Positions 8,897 to 16,053 of a stretch of DNA of 34,518 nucleotides are shown here, one piece after another. Position 1 is the first letter of the stretch. Every line of letters begins with the position of its first letter. The stretch spans positions 1 to 34,518 of the forward strand of contig JAOABU010000091.1 of assembly GCA_026418195.1 (NCBI GenBank). Direction: 5' to 3'. Under the pieces are notes generated by a model. It had not been told where the DNA came from, ran no database searches, and was given only the letters and a program-made list of their open reading frames with translations. Origin of the DNA: Spirochaetota bacterium. Lineage in GTDB: Bacteria > Spirochaetota > Spirochaetia > DTKZ01. The position numbers and the translations under genes were made by a program.

Positions 8897-9306
8897 ATAC
8901 AACAAAGAAAGTCCTGTTTTACTTTCCTAAAAGCGAAACCGAGAAACCCATCGTGTATCAACTCGTGAAAGACTACAATCTTATGGTAAATATTTTCCGT
9001 GCCAAGGTTACCCCGGACGAAGAAGGGTATCTCCTACTGGACATAACAGGAGATTCTTCCGACATTGATCGGGCATACCAGTGGATCCGCTCCTTGGGAG
9101 TGCAGATCCGTGAAGATGTAAAAGGGATGCGATGGGATGAAAACCGATGCACCAGTTGCGGAGCCTGCATCACCCAATGCCCTACAGCGGCGCTTCACAT
9201 CCCGAATCGACGTACGATGCGGGTTTTGTTTGACGCGGATAAATGCATCGAATGCATGAATTGCATCACCCTCTGTCCTTTCGGGGCCTGTTCGTCTCAG
9301 TTTTAA
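8893..9306 (+). CDS. NIL-domain 2[4Fe-4S] ferredoxin of the homocysteine cassette
   Basis: Small 137-residue electron carrier fused to a NIL domain. Residues about 4-76 form the NIL (ligand-binding, ACT-like) domain. The rest carries two CxxCxxCxxxC cluster motifs: Cys86/89/92/96 followed by Pro, and Cys118/121/124/128 followed by Pro. This is the layout of Methanosarcina MA1822, which works with the COG1900 protein in homocysteine synthesis, presumably supplying electrons for reductive sulfur insertion. It overlaps the upstream gene as ATGA and the downstream gene as TAATG, so all three products are likely made in fixed proportion. Cytosolic, no signal peptide. Confidence 0.92.
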   Translation: MNTTKKVLFYFPKSETEKPIVYQLVKDYNLMVNIFRAKVTPDEEGYLLLDITGDSSDIDRAYQWIRSLGVQIREDVKGMRWDENRCTSCGACITQCPTAALHIPNRRTMRVLFDADKCIECMNCITLCPFGACSSQF

Positions 9307-10034
9307 TGCACTACCGGAGTTTCAGTTACAAAGAAACGAATTTACGGTTTCGGGTACAATATCCCGAAAAGATGATCAAGGAAATCCTTCTCCAGCGCAG
9401 GCTTATAGAAGGGTATATCCGTAGGTATCCACAGTTCCTTACCTCCCTCGTTCCGATCCCCCCCTTACCTAACGCACCGCCCATCGCTTTGGCAATGCAT
9501 AGCGCTTCGGAACTCACGGGGGTAGGTCCCATGGCTGCTGTAGCAGGAGCCATTGCAGAGTATGCTGCCCGCGCTGGAGGAGGTGGGGTAGTAGAAAACG
9601 GTGGGGATATCTTTCTCATCTCTGAAACTCCTGTGGTGATCGGATTGTATGGGGGAAAAACACCTCTGTCCAACCGGATAGGATTTCGCATCGATCCGGA
9701 ACGGATGCCCATGGCAGTATGTTCCTCCTCTGGCAAGATGGGACATTCGTTGAGTTTCGGTAAAGCGGATCTGGTAACCATATTTTCCAAAGACGGAGCT
9801 TTGGCGGACGCCGCAGCTACGTTAGGCGGGAATCTGGTGCAGAGCGAGAGGGATATCGAATCCACGTTGGTACAGTTATGCCAAATCCCAGGGATCGAGG
9901 CGGCTTGGATTGAGGTAGATGGAAAAGTAGGCTTCCAAGGGAATTTACCTCCTCTGGTGAGATTGGAGGATAGGGAGTTTTATAGAAAAATTACCAGAGA
10001 CGTGCGGAGCGGGGTGCGCCTAGAAGATCTCTAG
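9306..10034 (+). CDS. UPF0280 / COG2122 ApbE-like protein
   Basis: Third gene of the cassette, 242 residues. The family (COG2122, distant from ApbE flavin transferases) includes Methanosarcina MA1715, linked genetically to homocysteine formation along with the COG1900 and NIL-ferredoxin proteins. Seen: GVGPMAAVAGAIAEY, the ENGGDIFL segment with conserved Asn-Gly-Gly-Asp, and a later DAAATLGGN that recalls the Mg-binding region of ApbE proteins. Start: the reading frame is open further upstream inside the ferredoxin gene, but ATG 9306, sharing one base with the preceding TAA, gives the expected N-terminus MHYRSF. Role, possibly flavin handling or maturation of the system, is unproven. It converges on the next gene within four bases. 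Confidence 0.86.
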   Translation: MHYRSFSYKETNLRFRVQYPEKMIKEILLQRRLIEGYIRRYPQFLTSLVPIPPLPNAPPIALAMHSASELTGVGPMAAVAGAIAEYAARAGGGGVVENGGDIFLISETPVVIGLYGGKTPLSNRIGFRIDPERMPMAVCSSSGKMGHSLSFGKADLVTIFSKDGALADAAATLGGNLVQSERDIESTLVQLCQIPGIEAAWIEVDGKVGFQGNLPPLVRLEDREFYRKITRDVRSGVRLEDL

Positions 10035-10037
10035 ATC

Positions 10038-11624
10038 CTATTTCCCTTCCTCCTTCACGAACAATTGGAGAAGTTGAATGAAGGTATATACCTTCTTGTA
10101 TACCTCTACCATCCGTTCCCTCACCTTCCCCTCCGCTGCCTGATCTACCTCTTTCCAGTTGATAAGGATTTCACTTTGAGGGCTCTTATCGTAGTCATCG
10201 ATCAGGTTTTTCAGATTCTTTCCAAAAACGATCAACTGCCGTCCCGATTCGGTGAGGATCTTGGACATTCGTTCATTGATCCCTCGGATGGTATCCCGTA
10301 GGGTCTTCATGGCTCCCTGATCCCTCTCGACCCGATTGATCACTTTCCGAATCTTTGTTCCATACTCCCCTTCGTCGCCGCAAGCATCGTCGAACTTCAC
10401 CAGTTCCTCGCTCAACTCTACCAAGGTATGGAAAGATTCGGATAGTTGTTGGGAAAGAAGGTTGGTAGCCCACTTTCCCCGCACAATGAGAAGATCCCTA
10501 AGTTCCCGAATGTCCTTCTTCACATAGTCCAGCATGAACGCCTTCAAATAGTTAGCGGGTTCGGTAAGGGTAAACCCACTCACCATCTTCTTCGAGAACG
10601 TGACATTTGCCTTGTCTGTATAGTATCGCATGCGTAGGATCGTTGGCCCCCCAAAGATCTTGTGTACCAATTGATCAATCTGCTGATTTTTCTTTTCCTG
10701 CAGGATCTTCTGGATCAAAAGCTCTGTTTGAGTTTTTATCTTGTTCAGGTACGGTTCCACGATCCGCTCGCTACTAACATCTAACGTAGGCTTATAGAAA
10801 GGATTCCCATCTAGGTGTCGGATGATCAATTCCAAAACCCCACTCTTCCTTACTTCTTCCAAGGAAGAAAGAAGTTTCTTCCACGCGGGGCGAGACACAA
10901 CATCCACATTTCGGTACACCTTCAGTACATCGAACAGCTCATCCCATGAGTAGGCAGGATCCAAGGGAAGAAGAATTTCGAGAAAGTCTTTCAGATCGTC
11001 CGAAACATAGTCCCCATGGATGGCTTCGAACTTTGGAATATAGTTATAATCCTTGTCCGGAAGATTGGGATCAAACTTCTTCAAAAGAAAATAGTAGTCG
11101 AAGAATATAAACTTGAGAAACTGATGCAACGCCCTATTCACCAGGTTGATCTGTTTGATCTTATCGTGATCGAACACCGCATAGAGAGTTACGATCTGCT
11201 CCTTTACTTCTTCCACCAGAGTTTTTAAATCTTTCGTTCTAGCCCGTTCCCGAAGTTTGTCCTCCGAGAGAGACTCCACTAAATCGAGTTCCTGTTTACT
11301 GAGACTCGATTCGATCAACAGAGTCCGTAACGCACCGGAGGAAGCGGCATTCTGGAGTAAAACCTGAGCGGGTCCTACCACTTTGAAGATCTCGTGGAAG
11401 AATTTTGCCATAGCAGGAAGGGCAAGGCGCCCCTTGGGGTTGTAGAACTTGTACTTGTTCCGTTTGAGTTCCTTCGCTATGGTTTTTAGCAAACGCTTTT
11501 TCTCTTTTTCAGGATCGTTGGCGCCTAGCAGGATCGCTAGTAACCGTTCCCAGAAGCTCTCTTTCGAAGTTTGAGGCACTATAGGTGCATCCTTCTGGAT
11601 AGGATCGAGCCCTTTCGCATCCAT
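10038..11624 (-). CDS. Helical protein of unknown function, spirochaete DUF5312-like
   Basis: I recognise no enzymatic motif. The 528-residue product is highly charged and predicted mostly alpha-helical, with Lys/Glu-rich stretches, for example EKEKKRLLKTIAKELKR near residues 39-55, and no signal peptide or obvious membrane span. It looks like the DUF5312 family, which I remember as essentially confined to treponemes and relatives; this is memory-based and not verified. It is a single-gene transcription unit: promoter TTGACA-17-TACCAT with the ATG eight bases after the -10 box, no Shine-Dalgarno, and a palindrome covering the -10 region. It diverges from the QueG-like gene and meets the homocysteine cassette tail to tail. 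A structural or cytoskeletal role would be speculation. Confidence 0.7.
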   Translation of the reverse strand: MDAKGLDPIQKDAPIVPQTSKESFWERLLAILLGANDPEKEKKRLLKTIAKELKRNKYKFYNPKGRLALPAMAKFFHEIFKVVGPAQVLLQNAASSGALRTLLIESSLSKQELDLVESLSEDKLRERARTKDLKTLVEEVKEQIVTLYAVFDHDKIKQINLVNRALHQFLKFIFFDYYFLLKKFDPNLPDKDYNYIPKFEAIHGDYVSDDLKDFLEILLPLDPAYSWDELFDVLKVYRNVDVVSRPAWKKLLSSLEEVRKSGVLELIIRHLDGNPFYKPTLDVSSERIVEPYLNKIKTQTELLIQKILQEKKNQQIDQLVHKIFGGPTILRMRYYTDKANVTFSKKMVSGFTLTEPANYLKAFMLDYVKKDIRELRDLLIVRGKWATNLLSQQLSESFHTLVELSEELVKFDDACGDEGEYGTKIRKVINRVERDQGAMKTLRDTIRGINERMSKILTESGRQLIVFGKNLKNLIDDYDKSPQSEILINWKEVDQAAEGKVRERMVEVYKKVYTFIQLLQLFVKEEGK

Positions 11625-11627
11625 TGG

Positions 11628-11644
11628 TTTTCATGGTATGAAAA
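11628..11644. promoter_or_regulatory. Palindrome centred on the -10 region
   Basis: Perfect inverted repeat TTTTCAT-GGT-ATGAAAA. The -10 box of the DUF5312-like gene lies at its centre, and a possible TATGAA -10 for the divergent gene is inside its right arm. The position suits a repressor operator; the regulator is unknown. Confidence 0.4.
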
Positions 11645-11661
11645 TTGGAGAATTTTGTCAA
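11633..11661 (-). promoter_or_regulatory. Promoter of the DUF5312-like gene
   Basis: Minus strand consensus TTGACA (11661-11656), 17-base spacer, TACCAT (11638-11633), eight bases to ATG 11624. The -35 box reaches the first base of the opposing QueG-like start codon. Confidence 0.6.
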
Positions 11662-12680
11662 TGAAAGATTTAATCGAAATCTTAGAAGAAGAGTCAGAGA
11701 AACTTGGAATCCTTCCTCCCTGCTTTCTTCGATATAATGGGATGATCGGGTTCATCACGGGTCTCTATCATGGGAAAGGAAATCCCTTAGAAAAGGATCC
11801 TATCAACCCAAAGGGTTCTATTGGGGCCTTTGCACAGAGGAACTACTATCGGATTCTAGTGAATAAAGTAAAAGCCCTCCTTCATACTCTCCAACTCAAT
11901 GGATTCTTTCCCAAGGGAGCAGGACGAATCTATTGCAATTCCCGGTTTCCGGAAAAATCCTTCGCCCTTGCCAGTGGCTTTGGAGTGAGAGGAAAGAACT
12001 CTTTAGTGATCGTGCCCTCTCTTGGCACCTTTCTGGTATTAGGAGGCGTGCTGTTCCCGGCTTCGTTGTTCCCTAGGGGATGGGCAGAGATGGAAAAACG
12101 ACAAGGATTACATTCAAGGCTCGTATCGAAAGGATTCCCCCTCTGCGAGAATTGCAAGGCCTGCCAAGAAGCGTGTCCTACCGGTGCGTTGGAACAACCT
12201 GGAATCGTTGATCCAAGCCGATGTCTTCAGGCCTACGCATCCCATCCCTATATCGTTCCTGAAAAAATTGCAGCGAGGTGGGGTACTCTTTTCTATGGTT
12301 GCGATGTATGCCAAGTCGTCTGTCCCCACAACACTGTACGCTACGCTCCCAACTCTACCTTGAGAATCCCACTCTTCGATACTCAGGTCCTAGAACCGAA
12401 GGGCTACTTGGGAGGAGGGATAGATCTGGGCACCGTCCTAGAAACACCGGATGAGCAACTCCGAAAAGGCATTTTTCGACATTCCGTTCTGGATATCGCC
12501 TGGATCACTCCCCAAACCCTTAAGCGGAATGCCTTGCTCGCTCTTTCCCATCAACCTGTTTCGTCAGATTGGATAACCCCAAGGAAGGATTTGTTGGAGA
12601 AGTATCGAACTTGTTCAGATCCGATCCTTCGCTTTGCTGCAGAATACACTATGAAAAAAATCAGAAACAAGATACTATAG
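11661..12680 (+). CDS. Epoxyqueuosine reductase (QueG)-like iron-sulfur protein
   Basis: Resembles QueG, the cobalamin and 2[4Fe-4S] enzyme that performs the last step of queuosine synthesis in tRNA. Seen in 339 residues: ferredoxin cysteines 162/165/168/172 in CENCKACQEACP; a second set formed by Cys188 and 214/217/221 in YGCDVCQVVCPHN; and a short HEAT-like tail beginning LKRNALLALS. Odd: the catalytic Asp region of QueG (DSAPVLER followed by GLGWxGKN) reads YCNSRFPEKS followed by GFGVRGKN, so by hand alignment the Asp is Cys92. The GRDYH motif is also diverged to QRNYY. It may be a divergent QueG or a paralogue with another substrate. ATG 11661 is chosen over upstream starts that lie in the opposing gene. 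A GGAG sits ten bases before it. Confidence 0.75.
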   Translation: MKDLIEILEEESEKLGILPPCFLRYNGMIGFITGLYHGKGNPLEKDPINPKGSIGAFAQRNYYRILVNKVKALLHTLQLNGFFPKGAGRIYCNSRFPEKSFALASGFGVRGKNSLVIVPSLGTFLVLGGVLFPASLFPRGWAEMEKRQGLHSRLVSKGFPLCENCKACQEACPTGALEQPGIVDPSRCLQAYASHPYIVPEKIAARWGTLFYGCDVCQVVCPHNTVRYAPNSTLRIPLFDTQVLEPKGYLGGGIDLGTVLETPDEQLRKGIFRHSVLDIAWITPQTLKRNALLALSHQPVSSDWITPRKDLLEKYRTCSDPILRFAAEYTMKKIRNKIL

Positions 12681-12691
12681 ATCCGATCGTT

Positions 12692-13798
12692 ATGGAAAAG
12701 TTCGATATTCAAAAATTGATCTTTCTTACCTTTTTCCTGGGGCTCACCATACTCCTATTGGTGATCTTTAGCCCCTTCTTCTCAACCCTACTGTGGTCTC
12801 TTCTCTTTTATATCTTGATCAATCCTCTGTATCAGCGATGCTTGAAATGGATCCCGAGTACGAGCAAGGGTTTCTCCATCTATCAGAATGTGCTAGCCGC
12901 AATCTTCTCCCTTCTCATGGTCGCTCTCATCATCCTACCCATCATTTTCATCCTACAGGGCGCTTTCAAACAATCCTTCCAACTCCTCCAACTAGTGGAA
13001 GGATTCGTCAAGCGAGGGGCAAAGGGTTTGGCTTTCCATCCCGATGATCCTTTAGTCCACACGATCCGAGAGATTACATTCAACGCAGTAGACCTTTCTA
13101 AAATTGATTTACCGAAAACCATTATCGCCTTTTTACGTCAAAGCACGGATCTCCTCTTCAAGGCTTCCACTCAGATGGTTCGAAATGTTACGAATTTCTT
13201 TATTACCCTTCTGTTCATGGTCTTTACTCTGTTCTTTCTTCTGTTGGATGGGAAGTATCTCCTAAACCTATTCATTCGGGCCGTTCCCTTAAACAAGGAG
13301 CTATTACTGGTCTTCGTACACCGGTTCAAAGAAACCACTCAGCATTTGGTCACTGGATACTTCCTGGTAGCCTTATATCAAGCTACAGCAGCAGGTTTTC
13401 TGTTCTATCTGTTCCATGTCCCTGCCTTTCTCCTCCTCTCCCTCCTGATTCTCTTCTTTGCCTTTATCCCCATGTTTGGCGCTGCGGGAATCTGGATACC
13501 CGTGACTGTGCTGAAGCTTCTATCCGGGGACACTTCGGGAGCATTGCTGTTAGCTGCCCTATGTACCTTTTTCGTTTCTACGGTAGACAATTTCTTGCGC
13601 CCCTTGATCCTAAAGGATCGAATAAAAATTCATCCTCTCTTGATTTTCTTTTCCATCCTTGGTGCAATTCAATATTTCGGATTCCAGGGTGTCATTTTAG
13701 GTCCCCTGATCCTCATCTTCTTCTTTGCCGCTTTGGATATTTTCCTCGAGCAGTATCAGATTCCCCATGAGAAAGAACCTCATGGAAAGGATCCATAA
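12692..13798 (+). CDS. AI-2E family transporter (PerM/YhhT-type membrane protein)
   Basis: Polytopic inner-membrane protein of 368 residues with about seven to eight hydrophobic segments: two near residues 8-45, one near 67-90, one near 170-190, and several from 215 to 350. Family signature near the C-terminus: DNFLRPLILKDR followed by LIFFSILGAIQYFG and GVILGPLI. Members include transporters proposed for AI-2 export and Na+/H+ antiporters, so the substrate is unknown. ATG 12692 is preferred because an upstream extension to 12569 would overlap the QueG-like gene by 112 bases. No Shine-Dalgarno precedes it. It follows that gene by 11 bases, suggesting cotranscription, and converges on the response regulator across 19 bases. 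Confidence 0.88.
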   Translation: MEKFDIQKLIFLTFFLGLTILLLVIFSPFFSTLLWSLLFYILINPLYQRCLKWIPSTSKGFSIYQNVLAAIFSLLMVALIILPIIFILQGAFKQSFQLLQLVEGFVKRGAKGLAFHPDDPLVHTIREITFNAVDLSKIDLPKTIIAFLRQSTDLLFKASTQMVRNVTNFFITLLFMVFTLFFLLLDGKYLLNLFIRAVPLNKELLLVFVHRFKETTQHLVTGYFLVALYQATAAGFLFYLFHVPAFLLLSLLILFFAFIPMFGAAGIWIPVTVLKLLSGDTSGALLLAALCTFFVSTVDNFLRPLILKDRIKIHPLLIFFSILGAIQYFGFQGVILGPLILIFFFAALDIFLEQYQIPHEKEPHGKDP

Positions 13799-13817
13799 CC
13801 TAACAGAACGAATCGTT

Positions 13818-14516
13818 TTATTCATCGACCAATCGATACCCCACACCAACTTCGGTGAGAAGATACCTAGGTCTAGCCGGATCCTTCTCTAACTTCTTTC
13901 GTAGACCTGCCATGTAGATCCGGACGTAATGGAGCTGATCAGTACTAGCAGGCCCCCAAACCTCCCGAAGTAGATGCATGTGGGTTACCACTTTTCCAGC
14001 GTTCTTCACCAAAACCGAAAGAAGCTTGAACTCTATAGGAGTGAGGTGCACTTCCTCTCCATCTATAAACACTCTTCGGGCCTCTAGATCCACTTTTAGC
14101 CCTCCTACAGAAAAGACGGTTCCTCCCCCCTCCTCCATCTCTCGACGGACCCGGTTGCGCAAAGCCACCCGTATCCTTGCTAAAAGTTCTCCCACACCAA
14201 AGGGTTTGGTCAGATAGTCATCCGCACCTGCATCAAGAGCTGCGATCTTATCCCGTTCCTGTCCTCGGGCAGAAAGGATTAGGATGGGAGCGGTATACCA
14301 AGCTCTTAGTTCTTTGATCACCTCAATACCATCCATATCCGGAAGTCCTAAGTCTAGGAGGATTATGTCTGGCACATGGGATGCAGCTAAAGATACCCCC
14401 TCCTTTCCCTTTCCTGCTTCCAGTACCCGATACGATTGTGTCTGAAGGGCAGACTTGAGAAAGTTACGAATAGGACGTTCATCTTCTATCACTAGGATCA
14501 ACGGTTCATTACCCAT
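13818..14516 (-). CDS. kdpE: KdpE-like OmpR-family response regulator
   Basis: Two-domain response regulator of 232 residues. The receiver domain (about 1-120) has acidic pocket residues IEDE, phosphoacceptor Asp55 in LLDLGLPD and switch Lys in YLTKPF. The C-terminal winged helix (about 135-230) includes LTPIEFKLL and VGVGYRL. Closest in style to KdpE, which activates the high-affinity K+ uptake operon. The frame is open upstream but ATG 14516, preceded by GGAG within the kinase gene, gives the standard N-terminus. It overlaps the kinase gene by eight bases, so the pair is coupled. No kdpFABC genes are in the window, so the target is inferred only from family similarity. Confidence 0.88.
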   Translation of the reverse strand: MGNEPLILVIEDERPIRNFLKSALQTQSYRVLEAGKGKEGVSLAASHVPDIILLDLGLPDMDGIEVIKELRAWYTAPILILSARGQERDKIAALDAGADDYLTKPFGVGELLARIRVALRNRVRREMEEGGGTVFSVGGLKVDLEARRVFIDGEEVHLTPIEFKLLSVLVKNAGKVVTHMHLLREVWGPASTDQLHYVRIYMAGLRKKLEKDPARPRYLLTEVGVGYRLVDE

Positions 14517-15990
14517 TCGTCTCCACCTCCAACGGTAGGGTGAATCGGAATATAGTTCCTCCTCCTTCCCTAGGAATGGCCTGTATGGTTCCCCCATGAG
14601 CCTCAATGATGGCTTTACAGATGGAAAGACCTAGCCCTGTTCCTCGAATCCCTCGAATCTCCTCAGGCTTACCTCGTTGGAACTTTTCGAACACTCTCGT
14701 TAGATCCTCCAACGCAATTCCAATTCCCCGATCGGCTACTTTGAATACAGCCATATCCCCCTCTACCCCAACTTCGATTTCAATGGGAGCGTTAGGATTC
14801 GAATATTTGGCTGCATTGTCTAGAAGATTCACCAACACCTGTTCTATCAGAGCACTCTCCATCGGAACCATAAGGATCGAATCGGGAAGTTTGATGTGCA
14901 AGGGATGCGAAGCCAGCCGTTTGGACAACACCCGCACAGCCGAACCTACCACATCCTCCACGGATTCCGATTCCTTTCTCAACACCACCCGTTCCGATTC
15001 AAACCTTGTTAAACTTAAAATATTGTCCATCATTCTTGCCAACCAGGCTAATTCTTCCGAAACACTTTCGAGGAGTTCGCGGTTTTCCGGCGTGTCTCCC
15101 TCGTTTAATTTCATCTTCAATAGTTCAATAGACCCTTGGATACCTGTCAATGGAGTGCGTAAGTCATGGGAGAGGGATCGTAACAAAGAGTTCCTGAGTT
15201 TTTCCCCTTCTTGAACTAGATTCGTCTGAAAACCGTTTACCACTTCTTGGTCCCGTTCCAGGGCTTCCCCGATCTGCTTTGCGATGGTTTCATACACGCT
15301 ACGCTTGTCCTCGTCATAATAGTCCGCCGGGTCTCTGAACTGAACACTCAAAGCGCCAAAACGTTTCTGATCCGTTCCCAAAGGAAGGAACAGTGCATCG
15401 GCTCCCGGAAGCGTTTCCGTTCCTTTTCCCGCTGGCTCCCCTGTACGGAATACCCAATCGGGGAGGGTGCGTAGGTGTTCATCTACCGGGTCCAGTTCAG
15501 TACCCTTTAACTTCAGGATCTGGTTCCCTTCCACTAAATAAAACTCCAATGTATCAGGGACTTCTCGTTTCAGGATGGAAGCTGCGGAAGCGAGAAGCGC
15601 GAGTTTCCCATTCTTCCGCGTTAAATCACGGCTCAATCGATAGAGTACCTCAGCCCGCTCCGATTGAAGGATTGCCTTGTATCGGAGGTATTTCAGTCGG
15701 GCGATACAGAAGGTAACCCCCAAAGTGGTCAACCCGAAGATCTTTATCGCTCCCTGCTCCTCACTCCCAGCTATCAACGCACTCACTAGAGAAATTCCAA
15801 TAGCTGTATAGTATCCCTGAATCCCTTCAACGAACACAGTACTAAATACGATTCCAAAGAGTAGGAGGGGGCCTAGTGTATCGTATCCAACTCCCCGTAA
15901 GCGTAAGAAAATTTCCAACACTGAGAGACCCAGAATGCTTAAGAGAGTAGGGGCAGTAGGTATCAGTAATTTGGCGATGGCATGTTGCAT
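14509..15990 (-). CDS. KdpD-like sensor histidine kinase lacking the N-terminal KdpD/Usp domains
   Basis: Membrane sensor kinase of 493 residues. Residues about 8-98 hold roughly four membrane segments like the KdpD DUF4118 bundle, about 110-245 a GAF-like domain, and 262-330 the dimerisation domain with phosphorylated His275 in SLSHDLRTP. The ATPase domain follows, with N-box NLLDNAAKYS, G1 DRGIGI and G2 GTGLGLSI. Full-length KdpD is about 900 residues, and its cytosolic KdpD and universal-stress modules are absent here; the gene simply begins at the membrane region, with no sign of a broken upstream part. Partner regulator is the overlapping downstream gene. A TAGGA about six bases before ATG 15990 may be the Shine-Dalgarno. 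Confidence 0.88.
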   Translation of the reverse strand: MQHAIAKLLIPTAPTLLSILGLSVLEIFLRLRGVGYDTLGPLLLFGIVFSTVFVEGIQGYYTAIGISLVSALIAGSEEQGAIKIFGLTTLGVTFCIARLKYLRYKAILQSERAEVLYRLSRDLTRKNGKLALLASAASILKREVPDTLEFYLVEGNQILKLKGTELDPVDEHLRTLPDWVFRTGEPAGKGTETLPGADALFLPLGTDQKRFGALSVQFRDPADYYDEDKRSVYETIAKQIGEALERDQEVVNGFQTNLVQEGEKLRNSLLRSLSHDLRTPLTGIQGSIELLKMKLNEGDTPENRELLESVSEELAWLARMMDNILSLTRFESERVVLRKESESVEDVVGSAVRVLSKRLASHPLHIKLPDSILMVPMESALIEQVLVNLLDNAAKYSNPNAPIEIEVGVEGDMAVFKVADRGIGIALEDLTRVFEKFQRGKPEEIRGIRGTGLGLSICKAIIEAHGGTIQAIPREGGGTIFRFTLPLEVETNG

Positions 15991-15995
15991 ACAGA

Positions 15996-16025
15996 GTCCT
16001 ACCTTTGAAGTATTCTCCTTGACAA
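15996..16025 (-). promoter_or_regulatory. Possible promoter of the kdpD-like/kdpE pair
   Basis: Minus strand TTGTCA (16025-16020), 18-base spacer, weak TAGGAC (16001-15996), five bases to ATG. The -35 overlaps that of the divergent aminotransferase promoter. The same bases also look like a Shine-Dalgarno. Confidence 0.3.
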
Positions 16026-16047
16026 GAAGATTTTACCATAGTATGGA
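16019..16047 (+). promoter_or_regulatory. Promoter of the aminotransferase gene
   Basis: TTGACA (16019-16024), 17-base spacer, TATGGA (16042-16047), six bases to ATG 16054. No Shine-Dalgarno, so leaderless initiation is predicted. Confidence 0.5.
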
Positions 16048-16053
16048 TACCTT

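Noticed and set aside
9243-9305. Upstream ATG for the COG2122 gene
   Set aside because: The extension lies inside the Fe-S cluster region of the ferredoxin gene; the TAATG junction at 9306 gives the expected protein.
11571-11660. Upstream start for the QueG-like gene
   Set aside because: It would run antisense through the start and promoter of the opposing gene and adds a non-family N-terminus.
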